DNA of 64,000 bases from Verrucomicrobiota bacterium. Its GTDB lineage: Bacteria > Verrucomicrobiota > Verrucomicrobiia > Limisphaerales > J093. Position numbers and translations under genes: made by a program. The first letter of the stretch is position 1; each line of letters opens with the position of its first letter. Positions 1-9,562 of the stretch are shown one piece after another. The stretch spans positions 1 through 64,000 of the forward strand of contig VHCO01000008.1 of assembly GCA_016871715.1 (NCBI GenBank). The letters are read 5' to 3'. The notes below the pieces were generated by a model. That model did not search any database. It was not told the DNA's origin and saw only the letters and a program-made list of their open reading frames with translations.

Positions 1-2016
1 GTCTGTTTCAACGTGTACCTCGAACGGCGGGAGCGGCTCGAGTCGTACCTGGCGCGGCTGCAGAACCTGGCCGGTGACCGGCCTCTCTTGTTGACCGAGT
101 TGGGGTTGGACAGCCGCCGGCACGGCGAAGCGGCGCAGGCCCGGTCGCTGGACTGGCAGATCCGGACCGTCTTCGAGCAGGCGGGTGCGGGCTGCTTTGT
201 CTTTGCCTGGACCGACGAGTGGCATCGCGGCGGGGCGGACATCGAGGATTGGGATTTCGGTTTGGTACGGCGGGATCGGACACCGAAGCAGGCCTGGGAG
301 GCGGTGCGGACGGCAATCGAGCAGGTGCCGTTTAAGGGGGGCGGGAGTTGGCCGAGGGTATCGGTGGTGGTTTGTTCGCGGAACGGGGCGCGGACGATTC
401 GGCAATGCTGTCAAGGGCTGCGCGCCCTCGCCTACTCGAACTTCGAGGTCATTGTGGTCGACGATGGATCGACGGACCGGACGGCGGCGTTGGCTGGCGA
501 GTTCGGTTTTCGCGTGATCCGCACCGAGAACCGGGGTTTGAGCAGCGCGCGCAACACGGGTCTTGCGGCGGCGGGCGGGGAGTTGGTGGCGTATTTGGAC
601 GACGACGCGTGGCCCGATCCGGATTGGCTAACGTTTTTGGCGGCGACGTTTGCCGCGGGAGACTACGCGGCGGTGGGGGGGCCGAACATCTTGCCGCCGG
701 GCTCGGGGGTGGTGGCGCAGTGTGTGGACAATTCGCCGGGTGGACCGGTGCATGTGTTGTTATCCGATCGAGTGGCGGAGCATATTCCAGGCTGCAACAT
801 GGCGTTTCGCAAAGCCGAGCTCGAGGCGGTGGGCGGGTTCGATGCGCGGTTTCGCACGGCTGGGGACGATGTGGACGTTTGCTGGCGGCTGCAGGAGCAC
901 GGCGGGCGGATCGGGTACAGTCCGGGCGCGATGGTTTGGCATCATTGCCGCAACTCGGTGAAGGGCTACTGGCGGCAGCAGCGGGGGTACGGTCAGGCGG
1001 AGGCGCTGCTCGAGCGCAAATGGCCCGAGCAATACAACGTGCTGGGTCATGCGAAATGGCGCGGCCGCATTTACGGGCGGGGCCTGACGCATCTGTTGGG
1101 AAGTCCGGACCGGGTGTACCAAGGCGTTTGGGGCAGTGCGCCCTTCCAGACGCTCGAGCGGAACTCGCCTCGCCTGGTGCAGGTTTGGCCGACCTTGCCG
1201 GAGTGGTTTCTGGTGGCGAGCGGGCTCGGGCTGTTGACGGGGTTGGGGGCGATTTGGCCACGGCTGCTATGGGCGGGGCCGATCTTGTTGTTGGTGGTGG
1301 CGACCAGTCTGGGGCATGCATGTTTGAGTGCGGTGGATGCCGTGTTTCCGTATCAACGCGTGCGCGGGATGAAGCTGATGGCGTTGCGTCTCCTAACGGC
1401 GTTTCTGCACCTCCTTCAACCGCTGGCGAGGTTGGTCGGCCGGCTCCGCGAGGGTCTGTTGCCGTGGCGAACGCGGCTACCGTGGCGGCTGTCCTGGCCG
1501 TGCGCTCGGCACGAGGCGAGTTGGTGTGAACGGTGGCAGGAACCGGCGCGGCGCCTGGAGCGGGTGTCGGCTCAGCTCCGCGCCGGGGGCGGCGTGGTGC
1601 AAGCGGGCGGGCCGTATGACGATTGGGATCTCGAGTTGCGCGGCGGTTTGCTCTCGACCGTGCGGTTGCGGATGGCGGTCGAGGAGCACGGCGGGGGGCG
1701 ACAGATGTTCCGCTTCCGGCTCTGGCCCAAGTACGCAGGCTTGCCCTTGGCGGCGGTGGGATGGCTGGCGCTGCTGGCGGTGGTGGCGGCGTGGGATGGC
1801 GGGTGGGGGGCGAGCGCCGTTCTGGCCGCGGTTGTGGGCCTGGCCTGTGCGCGGGTCCTCTTCGAGGCGATGTCGGGTCTGGCGGAAGTCCGGCAGGCGA
1901 TCCGGCGCGGCAACGATCCCGATGACCAAGGTGTCGGCACGGACAGGGTGGTCGGCGGTGGTGCGGCGGTTGGCGAGGGGGGGCAAAGCCCACATGACGA
2001 TGGGCGTCCGCGATGA
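1..2016 (+). CDS. Glycosidase-like domain fused to family 2 glycosyltransferase (5' partial)
   Basis: The frame is open from the first base, so the true start lies outside the window. The first ~105 visible residues look like the end of a TIM-barrel glycosidase: a TELG motif where the nucleophile Glu usually sits, then FVFAWTDEW. From residue ~118 a GT2 (GT-A) domain follows, with VSVVVCSRNGA, the YLDDDAWPDPDW acidic motif near residue 200 that would bind metal and sugar nucleotide, and GCNMAFRKAELEAVGGFD. Two hydrophobic stretches (about 400-445 and 580-625) suggest membrane attachment. It probably transfers sugars during surface-polysaccharide assembly. The stop overlaps the next start as ATGA at 2013-2016, so it is coupled to the ABC genes. 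The GT2 call is firm; the glycosidase part is inferred from its tail only. Confidence 0.85.
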   Translation, partial: VCFNVYLERRERLESYLARLQNLAGDRPLLLTELGLDSRRHGEAAQARSLDWQIRTVFEQAGAGCFVFAWTDEWHRGGADIEDWDFGLVRRDRTPKQAWEAVRTAIEQVPFKGGGSWPRVSVVVCSRNGARTIRQCCQGLRALAYSNFEVIVVDDGSTDRTAALAGEFGFRVIRTENRGLSSARNTGLAAAGGELVAYLDDDAWPDPDWLTFLAATFAAGDYAAVGGPNILPPGSGVVAQCVDNSPGGPVHVLLSDRVAEHIPGCNMAFRKAELEAVGGFDARFRTAGDDVDVCWRLQEHGGRIGYSPGAMVWHHCRNSVKGYWRQQRGYGQAEALLERKWPEQYNVLGHAKWRGRIYGRGLTHLLGSPDRVYQGVWGSAPFQTLERNSPRLVQVWPTLPEWFLVASGLGLLTGLGAIWPRLLWAGPILLLVVATSLGHACLSAVDAVFPYQRVRGMKLMALRLLTAFLHLLQPLARLVGRLREGLLPWRTRLPWRLSWPCARHEASWCERWQEPARRLERVSAQLRAGGGVVQAGGPYDDWDLELRGGLLSTVRLRMAVEEHGGGRQMFRFRLWPKYAGLPLAAVGWLALLAVVAAWDGGWGASAVLAAVVGLACARVLFEAMSGLAEVRQAIRRGNDPDDQGVGTDRVVGGGAAVGEGGQSPHDDGRPR

Positions 2017-3836
2017 GTGTGGCGGCCTATCGTTCGTTAGCGCCATATGCGTTCCGGCAGTGGCGGCGGCTGCTGACGATCGGCGTGCTGACGTTGCTCA
2101 GCTCGTTGGCGGTTGCACTCCAGCCTTGGCCGATGAAGGTGCTGGTCGACTACGCCTTGAGCGGTATTCCGGTGCCTGACGCCGTAGGCGGCGCGTTGGC
2201 CAGGTTCGGAATCGAGGTCGGTCCGGTGGTGCTGATTGTGGGCGCGGGAGCGGCGAGTCTCGGCATCTTCGCCCTCAACAGTCTCCTGGACGTCGGGTTG
2301 ACGTGGTCCTGGGCGGTTGCCGGCCAGCGCATGGTACGCGAGTTGGCCGGGGACGTCTTCGGCCGCCTGCAACGCCGTTCGTTCCGCTATCATCAGCAGC
2401 AGCCGGTTGGCGATTCGCTCGACCGGCTCACGAGCGACACCTGGTGCGTGTACCAGATGACCGACGGTCTCCTGATCTCTCCTGCACAGCAGTTGATCAT
2501 GCTGGGCGCGCTCGGTGTGGTGGCGTGGCAACTGAACGCCGAGTTGGCCGTTTATTCTCTGCTGACGGCACCGTTGATGGCCTGGGCTACTGTCAAGTTC
2601 GGCAACCCGCTGAAGCGGCGAGCTCGACTGGCCCGCGAGGCTCGAGCGCGGTTGGTCAGCTTCGTTCACCAGACGCTCTCCTCGATCCCGGTCGTCCAGG
2701 CGTTCGCCACGGAACATCGGAACTGGGACCGGTTCCACGCGCTGGCGGCCGACTCGGTGGCGGTCTCGCAGCGCGGCGCCCTGGTCACCAGCCACTACAC
2801 GCTGGTCACGGGTTTGATCGCGGTGTCGGGGACGGCGCTGATTGTCTATGTGGGTGGGCGACAGGTGCTGGCGGGCGCGCTGACGATTGGCGGTTTCATG
2901 GTGTTCTTGGCCTACCTGCGGACGTTGCAGGGAGCGGCGGAGGGGTTGATCAAGCTTTACGGGGCGCTTAAACCGGTCGAGGCCAGCATCGATCGCGTCC
3001 TCGAGGTCCTCCGCAGCGGCGAGGACGAGGTGGTGGAGCGGACTGGGGCGATCGCGCGAGTGGCATCGGCCGCTGGCCCTAGGGGCGCAATCCGCTTCGA
3101 GCAGGTCACCTTCGGTTACGTGCCGGGCCGGCCGGCGGTCGAGAGCGTAACGTTCGAGGTGCGGCCGGGCGAAACGGTTGCATTGGTGGGTGCCACGGGT
3201 GCCGGCAAGAGCACGTTGGCCTCGTTGGTCGCAAGGTTTTACGACCCGTGGTCGGGGCGGATCACGCTGGACGGGCACGATCTGCGCGACGTGCGATTGG
3301 CGGAGTTGCGGGCGCAGATCGCCTTGGTCTTCCAGGAATCGTTCCTTCTCCCGCTCAGTGTGGCGGAGAACATCGCCTACGGCCGGCCGGAGGCGACCCG
3401 CGAGGAGGTTGTGGCGGTGGCGCGCGCGGCGAATGCGGACGAGTTCATTCGGCGGCTGCCGGAGGGTTACGACACGGTCCTGGGCGAGCGAGGCGCCACC
3501 TTGTCGGGTGGCGAACGGCAGCGCATCGCGATTGCCCGCGCGATGTTGAAGGACGCGGCGGTGCTCATCCTGGACGAACCCACCTCGGCCCTCGACGGTT
3601 GGAGCGAGGCCCCAATCCTGGAGGCGGTCGAGGTGTTGAGGGCGGGTCGAACCACGTTGATCATCGCGCACCGGCACTCGACGGTGCGCCAGGCCGATCG
3701 CGTGCTGGTGCTCGAGCAGGGGCGGGTGGTCGAGGAGGGGACGCCGGCGCAGTTGCTGGCGCGGGGGGGGACCTACGCGCGCTCGATGGGATTGCAGGAA
3801 AGCCGATCCCAACTCCCCGCGGAGGTGGCGGCATGA
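2013..3836 (+). CDS. ABC exporter half-transporter (fused permease and ATPase), copy 1
   Basis: A 607-residue MsbA/MdlB-type half-transporter. A six-helix exporter domain covers about residues 15-320 and an ATPase domain about 345-590. The ATPase has Walker A GATGAGKST (~393), signature LSGGERQR (~498), Walker B with catalytic Glu in VLILDEPTSALD (~518) and an H-loop His in IIAHRHST, so it should be active. It overlaps both neighbours by ATGA, and the next gene is a second half-transporter, so the two probably form a heterodimer that exports a glycan or glycolipid intermediate made by the surrounding transferases. The substrate cannot be read from sequence. Confidence 0.92.
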   Translation: MSVAAYRSLAPYAFRQWRRLLTIGVLTLLSSLAVALQPWPMKVLVDYALSGIPVPDAVGGALARFGIEVGPVVLIVGAGAASLGIFALNSLLDVGLTWSWAVAGQRMVRELAGDVFGRLQRRSFRYHQQQPVGDSLDRLTSDTWCVYQMTDGLLISPAQQLIMLGALGVVAWQLNAELAVYSLLTAPLMAWATVKFGNPLKRRARLAREARARLVSFVHQTLSSIPVVQAFATEHRNWDRFHALAADSVAVSQRGALVTSHYTLVTGLIAVSGTALIVYVGGRQVLAGALTIGGFMVFLAYLRTLQGAAEGLIKLYGALKPVEASIDRVLEVLRSGEDEVVERTGAIARVASAAGPRGAIRFEQVTFGYVPGRPAVESVTFEVRPGETVALVGATGAGKSTLASLVARFYDPWSGRITLDGHDLRDVRLAELRAQIALVFQESFLLPLSVAENIAYGRPEATREEVVAVARAANADEFIRRLPEGYDTVLGERGATLSGGERQRIAIARAMLKDAAVLILDEPTSALDGWSEAPILEAVEVLRAGRTTLIIAHRHSTVRQADRVLVLEQGRVVEEGTPAQLLARGGTYARSMGLQESRSQLPAEVAA

Positions 3837-5761
3837 ATCGTCGATCCGCCGAAGGGATGTTGCCGGGCACGGGGGCCGATGTGGCCGGTGGAGCGACTGG
3901 TCCCTCGGACTTGGGCGCCGTCGGCACGCCGGGGATCGCGGGCCCTACCGGCATGGGTGTGGACGTCTGGTGGATGCGACTGGGGCGGTACGGCCTGGGC
4001 CAGTGGCGCAGCCTGCTGCTCATTCTGGGGTGCATCGTGCTGACGGTAGCGATGGACGTGCTGCGGCCTTGGCCGTTAAAGCTGATCATTGACAACGTGC
4101 TCGAGGGCGAGGCGTTGCCGGCGCCGGCGGGTTGGCTCGAGTCGTTACCTGGCGGGGCGTCCAGGCCTGGTTTGTTGGCGTGGTTGACCTTGGGCACGAT
4201 CGTTCTGTTTCTGGTCGGTTGGTTGGGCAAGATGGTTCAGCAGTACCTCCAGGTTGGGGCGGGCGCGCGCATGGTCTACGCCTTGAGCGCGGATGTGTTT
4301 CGCCATCTGCAACGGATGTCGCTGCGGTTTCACGGCCGGCAACCGACAGGCGACTTGGTCAAGCGGGTCACGAGTGACACGGGTTGCGTCCGCGAACTGG
4401 TCGTCGAGGCTGGGTTGCCCCTGGTGACGTCGCTGGTGACCTTGGCGAGCATGCTAGGGGTGATGTGGAACCTCGACGCCGCTCTGGCCATGATCGCGCT
4501 GGGGGTGGCGCCGTTGCTGGGTGTGTGCATCTGGTTTTTCGCCGGTCCCATGAACGGACGCAGCTACGCCTATTACGCCTGTCAGGGCGTCGCCATGGCC
4601 AGGGCCGAACAGACCCTGACCGCGCTCCCCCTCGTGCGCGCCTTCGCCCAGGAAGACCGCGAACAACGGCGCTTGGATGGGGCCTGGCGCGACAGCGACT
4701 CCGCCTACCTTCGCCTCACTTCTTCGCAGCTCCAGTTCAAGGTGGGCACTGGCACGGTGAGTGCACTTGGCACGGCTGCGGTGCTTGCCTTTGGGGGATT
4801 TCGCGTGCTTTCGGGTGACCTGACCGTGGGCGGCCTGGTGGTTGTTCTGAGTTACGTGGCTTCGCTCTATGCGCCGCTCGAGACGCTGGCCTATCTGTCG
4901 ACGAACCTCGCCTCGGCCGCCGCCGGGGCCAAGCGTGTCTTCGAGGTATTCGACCGCGCCCCGGAGGTGACGGAGCGGCCCGGAGCCCGGGTTTGGGCGG
5001 GCGCCGCTCGGCACGGGATGGGTGCTGGGCACATCCGATTCGAGGGTGTCACCTTCGGCTACGAGCCGGGGCGGCCGGTTTTGCGCGATCTCGACCTCGA
5101 GGGTCGGCCCGGTGAGACGATCGCGCTGGTGGGCGCCAGCGGCGCCGGCAAGAGTACTGTTCTCGCGTTGATCCCGCGGCTCTACGATCCGTGGGAGGGT
5201 CACATCGCGTTGGACGGGGTCGATCTGCGCGAGTTGACCCTGGCCAGTCTGCGCCGCCAGATCTCGACGGTCCTCCAGGACCCCTTTCTGCTGCCGCTGA
5301 GCGTGGCGGAGAACATCGCCTACGCTCGACCCGCCGCGAGCCGCGACGAGGTGGTCCGTGCCGCTGTGGCGGCCCAGGCTGACGAGTTCATCCGCCAACT
5401 GCCGCAAGGGTACGACACCGTCATCGGCGAGCGCGGCGCCACTCTATCGGGCGGTCAACGCCAACGATTGGCCATCGCCCGGGCGCTCCTGAAAGACGCG
5501 CCGGTGCTGATTCTGGACGAACCGACCTCGGCTCTGGATGGCGAGACCGAGTCGGTCTTGCTCGAGGGCATGTACCGCTTGATGGAGGGGCGAACGACGA
5601 TTCTGATCGCGCACCGGTGGTCGACGGTGCGGCGGGCGACGCGGGTTTGCGTGCTAGAAGGGGGGCGGATCTGCGAGGGGGGTACGCACGATGAGTTGCT
5701 GGCGCGCAGCGGCGTCTACCGCCGGCTGAGCGCCCTCCAGTGCGAAGGGGGTGCGACATGA
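3833..5761 (+). CDS. ABC exporter half-transporter (fused permease and ATPase), copy 2
   Basis: Start chosen at 3833, the ATGA overlap with the previous stop, giving 642 residues; the open frame runs further upstream but only through the preceding gene. A ~45-residue Gly/Ala-rich leader precedes the exporter membrane domain. The ATPase domain has GASGAGKST (~434), LSGGQRQR (~539), LILDEPTSALDGE (~558) and the H-loop in LIAHRWST, all canonical. It is the likely partner of the preceding half-transporter, because the two are translationally coupled and both keep intact catalytic sites. Probable role: export of a lipid-linked or free glycan across the inner membrane. Confidence 0.9.
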   Translation: MNRRSAEGMLPGTGADVAGGATGPSDLGAVGTPGIAGPTGMGVDVWWMRLGRYGLGQWRSLLLILGCIVLTVAMDVLRPWPLKLIIDNVLEGEALPAPAGWLESLPGGASRPGLLAWLTLGTIVLFLVGWLGKMVQQYLQVGAGARMVYALSADVFRHLQRMSLRFHGRQPTGDLVKRVTSDTGCVRELVVEAGLPLVTSLVTLASMLGVMWNLDAALAMIALGVAPLLGVCIWFFAGPMNGRSYAYYACQGVAMARAEQTLTALPLVRAFAQEDREQRRLDGAWRDSDSAYLRLTSSQLQFKVGTGTVSALGTAAVLAFGGFRVLSGDLTVGGLVVVLSYVASLYAPLETLAYLSTNLASAAAGAKRVFEVFDRAPEVTERPGARVWAGAARHGMGAGHIRFEGVTFGYEPGRPVLRDLDLEGRPGETIALVGASGAGKSTVLALIPRLYDPWEGHIALDGVDLRELTLASLRRQISTVLQDPFLLPLSVAENIAYARPAASRDEVVRAAVAAQADEFIRQLPQGYDTVIGERGATLSGGQRQRLAIARALLKDAPVLILDEPTSALDGETESVLLEGMYRLMEGRTTILIAHRWSTVRRATRVCVLEGGRICEGGTHDELLARSGVYRRLSALQCEGGAT

Positions 5762-6957
5762 GGATCTGCCTCGTCTCGCAGGAGTACCCGCCCGAGACGG
5801 CCAAAGGCGGGATTGGCACGCAGACTTACCTTAAGGCGCATGGGTTGGCGGCCATGGGTCACGAGGTCTACGTCCTGTCGCGCTCACCCTGCGGCCGACG
5901 AACCGAGACCCAAACCGGCCGCGTGCAAGTCCTCCGCCTTCCCGCGCCGGCGGACCGTTTCCCGGTTCACACCGAGTTGGTCGATTGGCTCAGTTACAGT
6001 GTCGAGGTGGCTGCGGCGGCGAGCGAGTTGGCGGCGCGGGTGAAGCTGGAGCTGATCGATTTTCCGGAGTGGGGAGGCGAGGCCTACGCGTTTTTGCTGA
6101 ACCGGACGAGGTGGCATCGCGTCCCGGTGGCGATCCATTTGCACGGTCCATTGGTCATGTTCGCCCACGCCCTGCATTGGCCGGCTTTGGACTCGGAGTT
6201 TTATCGCGTGGGGACGTTCATCGAGTCGACTTGCCTCCGGTTGGCCGACGCGGTGTATTCCTCGAGCCGCTGCTCGGTGGACTGGTGCGCCAAGCATTAC
6301 GGGCTCGACGCGGAGCGCACGCCCGTCATCCATACCGGGATCGACACGGTGCACTTCGCGCCGGGGCGAGGACGCCCGTCGCGCCGGCCAACGATTGCCT
6401 TCGTGGGGCGGGTGGCGCGGAACAAGGGGGTTTTCGACTTGCTGGCCGCCAGTGCGGCGTTGGCGGGCGAGATTCCGGGGCTGCACCTGAGGATTCTCGG
6501 CCGAGGCGAACCCAAGGTGGTCGAGGAGCTGCGTTCTGAGGCGAGCCGACTTGGGGTCGAGGGCATACTCGAGTTGGTCGGGTATGTCTCGAGGGAGGAG
6601 TTGCCCGAGCAACTGACCCAGGCTCATGTGTTCGCGGCACCGTCGGTTTACGAGGGGGGGCCTGGGTTCGTCTATCTCGAGGCGATGGCCTGCGGTCTGC
6701 CGGTGATTGCCTGCGCGGGGAGCGGCGCGGCGGAAGTGATTCAGCACGGCGAGAATGGGTTGCTTGTGGCTCCGCGGGACGTGCCGGCGTTGACGGCGGC
6801 CCTGCGGTCCTTGTTGGGCGACCCCGGTCGGCGCGAAGAGATGGGCCGACGCGCGCGTCGGTTCGTGTCCGAGGAAGCGGAGCGCTCGCGCTGCTTGCAG
6901 CGGATCGAGGCCTTCTTCACCACCGTGGCGGCGCGAACCGCCGCGACGAGCGCCTGA
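5758..6957 (+). CDS. Family 4 glycosyltransferase (GT-B fold)
   Basis: Start at the ATG that overlaps the previous stop (ATGA, 5758-5761), giving 399 residues that begin MRICLVSQEYPPETAKGGIG, the usual GT4 nucleotide-sugar clamp region. The C-terminal Rossmann domain carries IAFVGRVARNKGVFDLL and the EGGPGFVYLEAMACGLPVI segment that contains the EX7E motif. It should transfer a sugar from an NDP-sugar with retention of configuration, acting at the cytoplasmic face of the membrane. Donor and acceptor are unknown. Its place between ABC exporters and glycan-modifying enzymes supports a role in building a surface glycan. Confidence 0.92.
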   Translation: MRICLVSQEYPPETAKGGIGTQTYLKAHGLAAMGHEVYVLSRSPCGRRTETQTGRVQVLRLPAPADRFPVHTELVDWLSYSVEVAAAASELAARVKLELIDFPEWGGEAYAFLLNRTRWHRVPVAIHLHGPLVMFAHALHWPALDSEFYRVGTFIESTCLRLADAVYSSSRCSVDWCAKHYGLDAERTPVIHTGIDTVHFAPGRGRPSRRPTIAFVGRVARNKGVFDLLAASAALAGEIPGLHLRILGRGEPKVVEELRSEASRLGVEGILELVGYVSREELPEQLTQAHVFAAPSVYEGGPGFVYLEAMACGLPVIACAGSGAAEVIQHGENGLLVAPRDVPALTAALRSLLGDPGRREEMGRRARRFVSEEAERSRCLQRIEAFFTTVAARTAATSA

Positions 6958-6966
6958 GCCGGCACC

Positions 6967-8004
6967 ATGGACGACTTAGCCCTGACCACGATGCTGACTG
7001 GGATTAGCGACGCGCGGTTGACGCGGTCGCGGTGGCAGCGTTTGCTGCCCGCCGGACCGACGGAGACGGTCTTTCTGACGTTGGCCTGGCAGACCGCCTG
7101 GTGGGAGTGTTTCGGTCGGGGAGACCTGCTCTGGGTGGCGGCGGAGCGCGACGGCGAACTCGACGGGGTCGCGCCGTTGTTCTGCGATGGCGGCATGATC
7201 TTCTTCACCGGCTCGGGTGGATCGGACTACCTCGATTTCGTGGGGGATGTGGGCGGTGCGGGAACGCTGGCGGCGTTGCTCGATCGGGCGCGGGCGGCGG
7301 TGCCTGGGTTCCTCGGGTTCCGCTTCTACCATGTGCCAGTAGGGTCACCGACGGGGAGGTTGCTGGGCGAGGTGGCTGGCCGGCTCGGGCTGGTGTTGTT
7401 CGATGAAGGCGAGTTGCCGGCGCCGGCGCTGGACTTGGCCAAGGACCCCGGTGCGGCCCGGACGGCTGCAGAGAAGGACAACTTGGTGCGGCGCGAGCGT
7501 TGGTTTCGGCGGGCTGGGGAGTTGACGGTCGAGCAGATGCGGGATGCGGCGGCAATCGGGCCGCATCTGGAGGATTTCTTCGCCCAGCATCTGGCGCGAT
7601 GGGCGGGGACACCGTACCCGAGTCTGTTCACGGACGAGGCGCAACGGCGGTTTTATCGGCGCCTGACCGAGTTGGCGGGGGCGGAAGGATGGCTCCGCTT
7701 CACGCGCGTGCTGTGGGAGGGTCGCCCGATCGCGTTCCACTATGGCTTCTGTTACCAGGGGAGTTACCTGTGGTACAAGCCGACCTTCGACATCGAATGG
7801 GCGCAGCGGTCGCCCGGGGCGGTGCTGCTGCGGCAGTTGTTGCTGGCGGCGCTGGCCGAGGGCGCGCACACGTTCGACTTCGGATTGGGCGACGAACCGT
7901 TCAAGCGCCGGTTTGCGAGCCGTGTGGCGACGGTGCGGACTTGGGGACTCTATCCGCCCGAGTCGTTGCCAGAGGCGCGGGGCGCCCAGCCCATCACGTC
8001 ATGA
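6967..8004 (+). CDS. CelD/FemAB-like GNAT acyltransferase
   Basis: A 345-residue protein of the BioF2-like/CelD acetyltransferase family (GNAT fold, FemAB-related). Typical features are the early FLTLAWQTAWWECFG segment, the central basic helix with AAEKDNLVRRERWFRRAG, and the C-terminal PIAFHYGFCYQGSYLWYKPTFD and FDFGLGDEPFKRRFA segments seen in this family in exopolysaccharide loci. It may transfer an acyl or aminoacyl group to a glycan or lipid intermediate. It starts 9 bases after the GT4 stop and overlaps the deacetylase gene by ATGA at 8001, consistent with coordinated deacetylation and re-acylation of one sugar. Confidence 0.85.
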   Translation: MDDLALTTMLTGISDARLTRSRWQRLLPAGPTETVFLTLAWQTAWWECFGRGDLLWVAAERDGELDGVAPLFCDGGMIFFTGSGGSDYLDFVGDVGGAGTLAALLDRARAAVPGFLGFRFYHVPVGSPTGRLLGEVAGRLGLVLFDEGELPAPALDLAKDPGAARTAAEKDNLVRRERWFRRAGELTVEQMRDAAAIGPHLEDFFAQHLARWAGTPYPSLFTDEAQRRFYRRLTELAGAEGWLRFTRVLWEGRPIAFHYGFCYQGSYLWYKPTFDIEWAQRSPGAVLLRQLLLAALAEGAHTFDFGLGDEPFKRRFASRVATVRTWGLYPPESLPEARGAQPITS

Positions 8005-8636
8005 AAAGGGTCTTGGTGCTGAGCCCCCATCCGGACGACGAGGCCATCGGCTGCGGTGGGACGTTGCGCAAGCACGTGGTCGAGGGGGACGTGGTGGAGG
8101 TGGTGTTTCTGACCTCGGGCGAACGTGGCGGGCACGGCCAATCGCCCGCGCGCACGCGGCAGCTCCGCGAGGGGGAGGCGCGCCGCGCGGCGGCGGTGTT
8201 GGGCATTGGCCGGGTCGAGTTTTGGGGTGAGCCGGATGGCGGGTTGGCGCCGACGGCGGCGCTGACGCGGCGGCTCGAGGGGCGGCTGCGGAGGCGGCGG
8301 CCGGCGGTGATTTACCTGCCGCACCCGCGGGAGCAGCATCCCGATCATCGGGCGACGGTGCGGTTGCTGCGCGCCGCCTTGGCGGGCGAGGGTGCGTCGA
8401 TGATTCGCCCGGCGATACGGATGTTCGAGGTTTGGACGCCGCTGCAGCGGCTGGACGAGATTGTGGACATTTCCGCGTTTGTGGATCGGAAGCGGGCGGC
8501 GATTCGGGCCTATCGCAGCCAGTGCGCGGTGGTGGCGTTCGACCAAGCTGCACTCGGGTTGAACCGGTACCGTGGGGAGATGCACAGTTGGCCGGGGGGC
8601 AATTACGCCGAGGTCTTCTCGATCTTGCGCCTGTGA
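8001..8636 (+). CDS. PIG-L family (LmbE-like) N-acetylsugar deacetylase
   Basis: A 211-residue zinc-dependent deacetylase starting at the ATGA overlap. The HPDDEAIGCGG motif at residues 10-20 gives the zinc His/Asp pair and catalytic Asp; PHPREQHPDHRA at about 107-118 gives the further zinc ligand. Members remove the N-acetyl group from GlcNAc-containing substrates such as GlcNAc-PI, bacillithiol precursors or lipid-linked sugars. Lying next to a GNAT-type transferase and two hexapeptide acyltransferases, it probably creates a free amine on a glycan intermediate that is then modified. The gene ends in GTGA, shared with the next start. Confidence 0.92.
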   Translation: MKRVLVLSPHPDDEAIGCGGTLRKHVVEGDVVEVVFLTSGERGGHGQSPARTRQLREGEARRAAAVLGIGRVEFWGEPDGGLAPTAALTRRLEGRLRRRRPAVIYLPHPREQHPDHRATVRLLRAALAGEGASMIRPAIRMFEVWTPLQRLDEIVDISAFVDRKRAAIRAYRSQCAVVAFDQAALGLNRYRGEMHSWPGGNYAEVFSILRL

Positions 8637-9562
8637 TTTACCACATCTTCGCCAACCGATCGAACGCAGGCGACTGGCTGTCGGCGCGGGGCATCCAGGC
8701 GCTGTTAGCGCCGTGGCGGGTGACCGAACTCCTGTGCGACACGCCTTTCGTGCCCGAAACCCTCGCCGCACTCGAGACCGCAACGGACCGGGATTTCATC
8801 GTGATTGGCGGAGGCGGGTTGTTCATGGATTATTTTGTCCCGTTTTGGGAGGGCTTTCGCCCGATGGCCGAGCGGGTGCCCTTTGCGATCTGGGGCGCGG
8901 GTTGTTGCGACATGAAACGCGAGGCCACGCGGCTGCCGCTGCCTTTGTTGGGGGCGATGGTGGATCGCGCGCGGCTGTGCGTGGTGCGGGACGAGTTGAC
9001 GCGGCAATACCTTGCTCGGCCGGGCTTAGCTGAGCCGGTGCCCTGCCCGGCGCTGATCTCCGTGGTCACGGCGCCACCGACGGATCGTGGACGGTTGCTG
9101 CACGTTGACCATCTCGACAACGTGGGGGTGGAGGTTTATGAGGAGATGGTGCGCGTGGGCCGAGCTTTTTCGGAACGAACCGGTCGCGTATACAGCCAGA
9201 CGAACAACTTGTTGCCCGCCGGCCAGACGTTGGCCCTGCAGCGGATCGTCCAGCTCTATGCCGCCGCGGACCTGGTGCTCACCTCGCGGCTGCACGGGTG
9301 CATCCTGGCGTTAGCAACGGGCCGAAGGGTGCTGGTGGTCTCCGGGGATAGAAAGGTCGAGTCGTTCATGGCTGCGGCTGGGCTCAGCGACTGGGTGGTC
9401 GACCTCGACGCGGTGGGGCGGTTGCCGGAGCGCCTCGAGCGCTTGGCCGAACAGGAAGTACCGGTGGCATTCGTCGAGAGAGCGCGCGCGCAGAACCGCG
9501 CGGTGGCGACCCGGCTGCGTTCCCTTCTCGCGGCGCAGTTGGAGCCTCACAGACGACGATGA
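8633..9562 (+). CDS. Polysaccharide pyruvyltransferase-family protein
   Basis: Start set at the GTG that overlaps the deacetylase stop (GTGA, 8633-8636), giving 309 residues beginning MIYHIFANRSNAGDWLSARG. The glycine-rich IVIGGGGLFMDYF, VPFAIWGAG and the C-terminal SRLHGCILALATGRRVLVV are characteristic of the family, where Arg-Leu-His lies in the donor site. The expected activity is ketalic transfer of pyruvate from PEP onto a sugar, adding negative charge to an exopolysaccharide, though related enzymes can transfer sialic-acid-like sugars. No alternative ATG fits, and the overlap pattern of the operon supports this start. Confidence 0.85.
   Translation: MIYHIFANRSNAGDWLSARGIQALLAPWRVTELLCDTPFVPETLAALETATDRDFIVIGGGGLFMDYFVPFWEGFRPMAERVPFAIWGAGCCDMKREATRLPLPLLGAMVDRARLCVVRDELTRQYLARPGLAEPVPCPALISVVTAPPTDRGRLLHVDHLDNVGVEVYEEMVRVGRAFSERTGRVYSQTNNLLPAGQTLALQRIVQLYAAADLVLTSRLHGCILALATGRRVLVVSGDRKVESFMAAAGLSDWVVDLDAVGRLPERLERLAEQEVPVAFVERARAQNRAVATRLRSLLAAQLEPHRRR

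Noticed and set aside
449-1993. Long minus-strand open frame (514 codons) opposite the GT2 gene
   Set aside because: Arg/Pro-rich shadow caused by high GC at third positions; no family motif, and the plus strand encodes a clear GT2.
2037-3812. Long minus-strand open frame opposite the first ABC gene
   Set aside because: Composition of a GC shadow (Arg, Gln, His-rich), no start context and a certain ABC exporter on the other strand.
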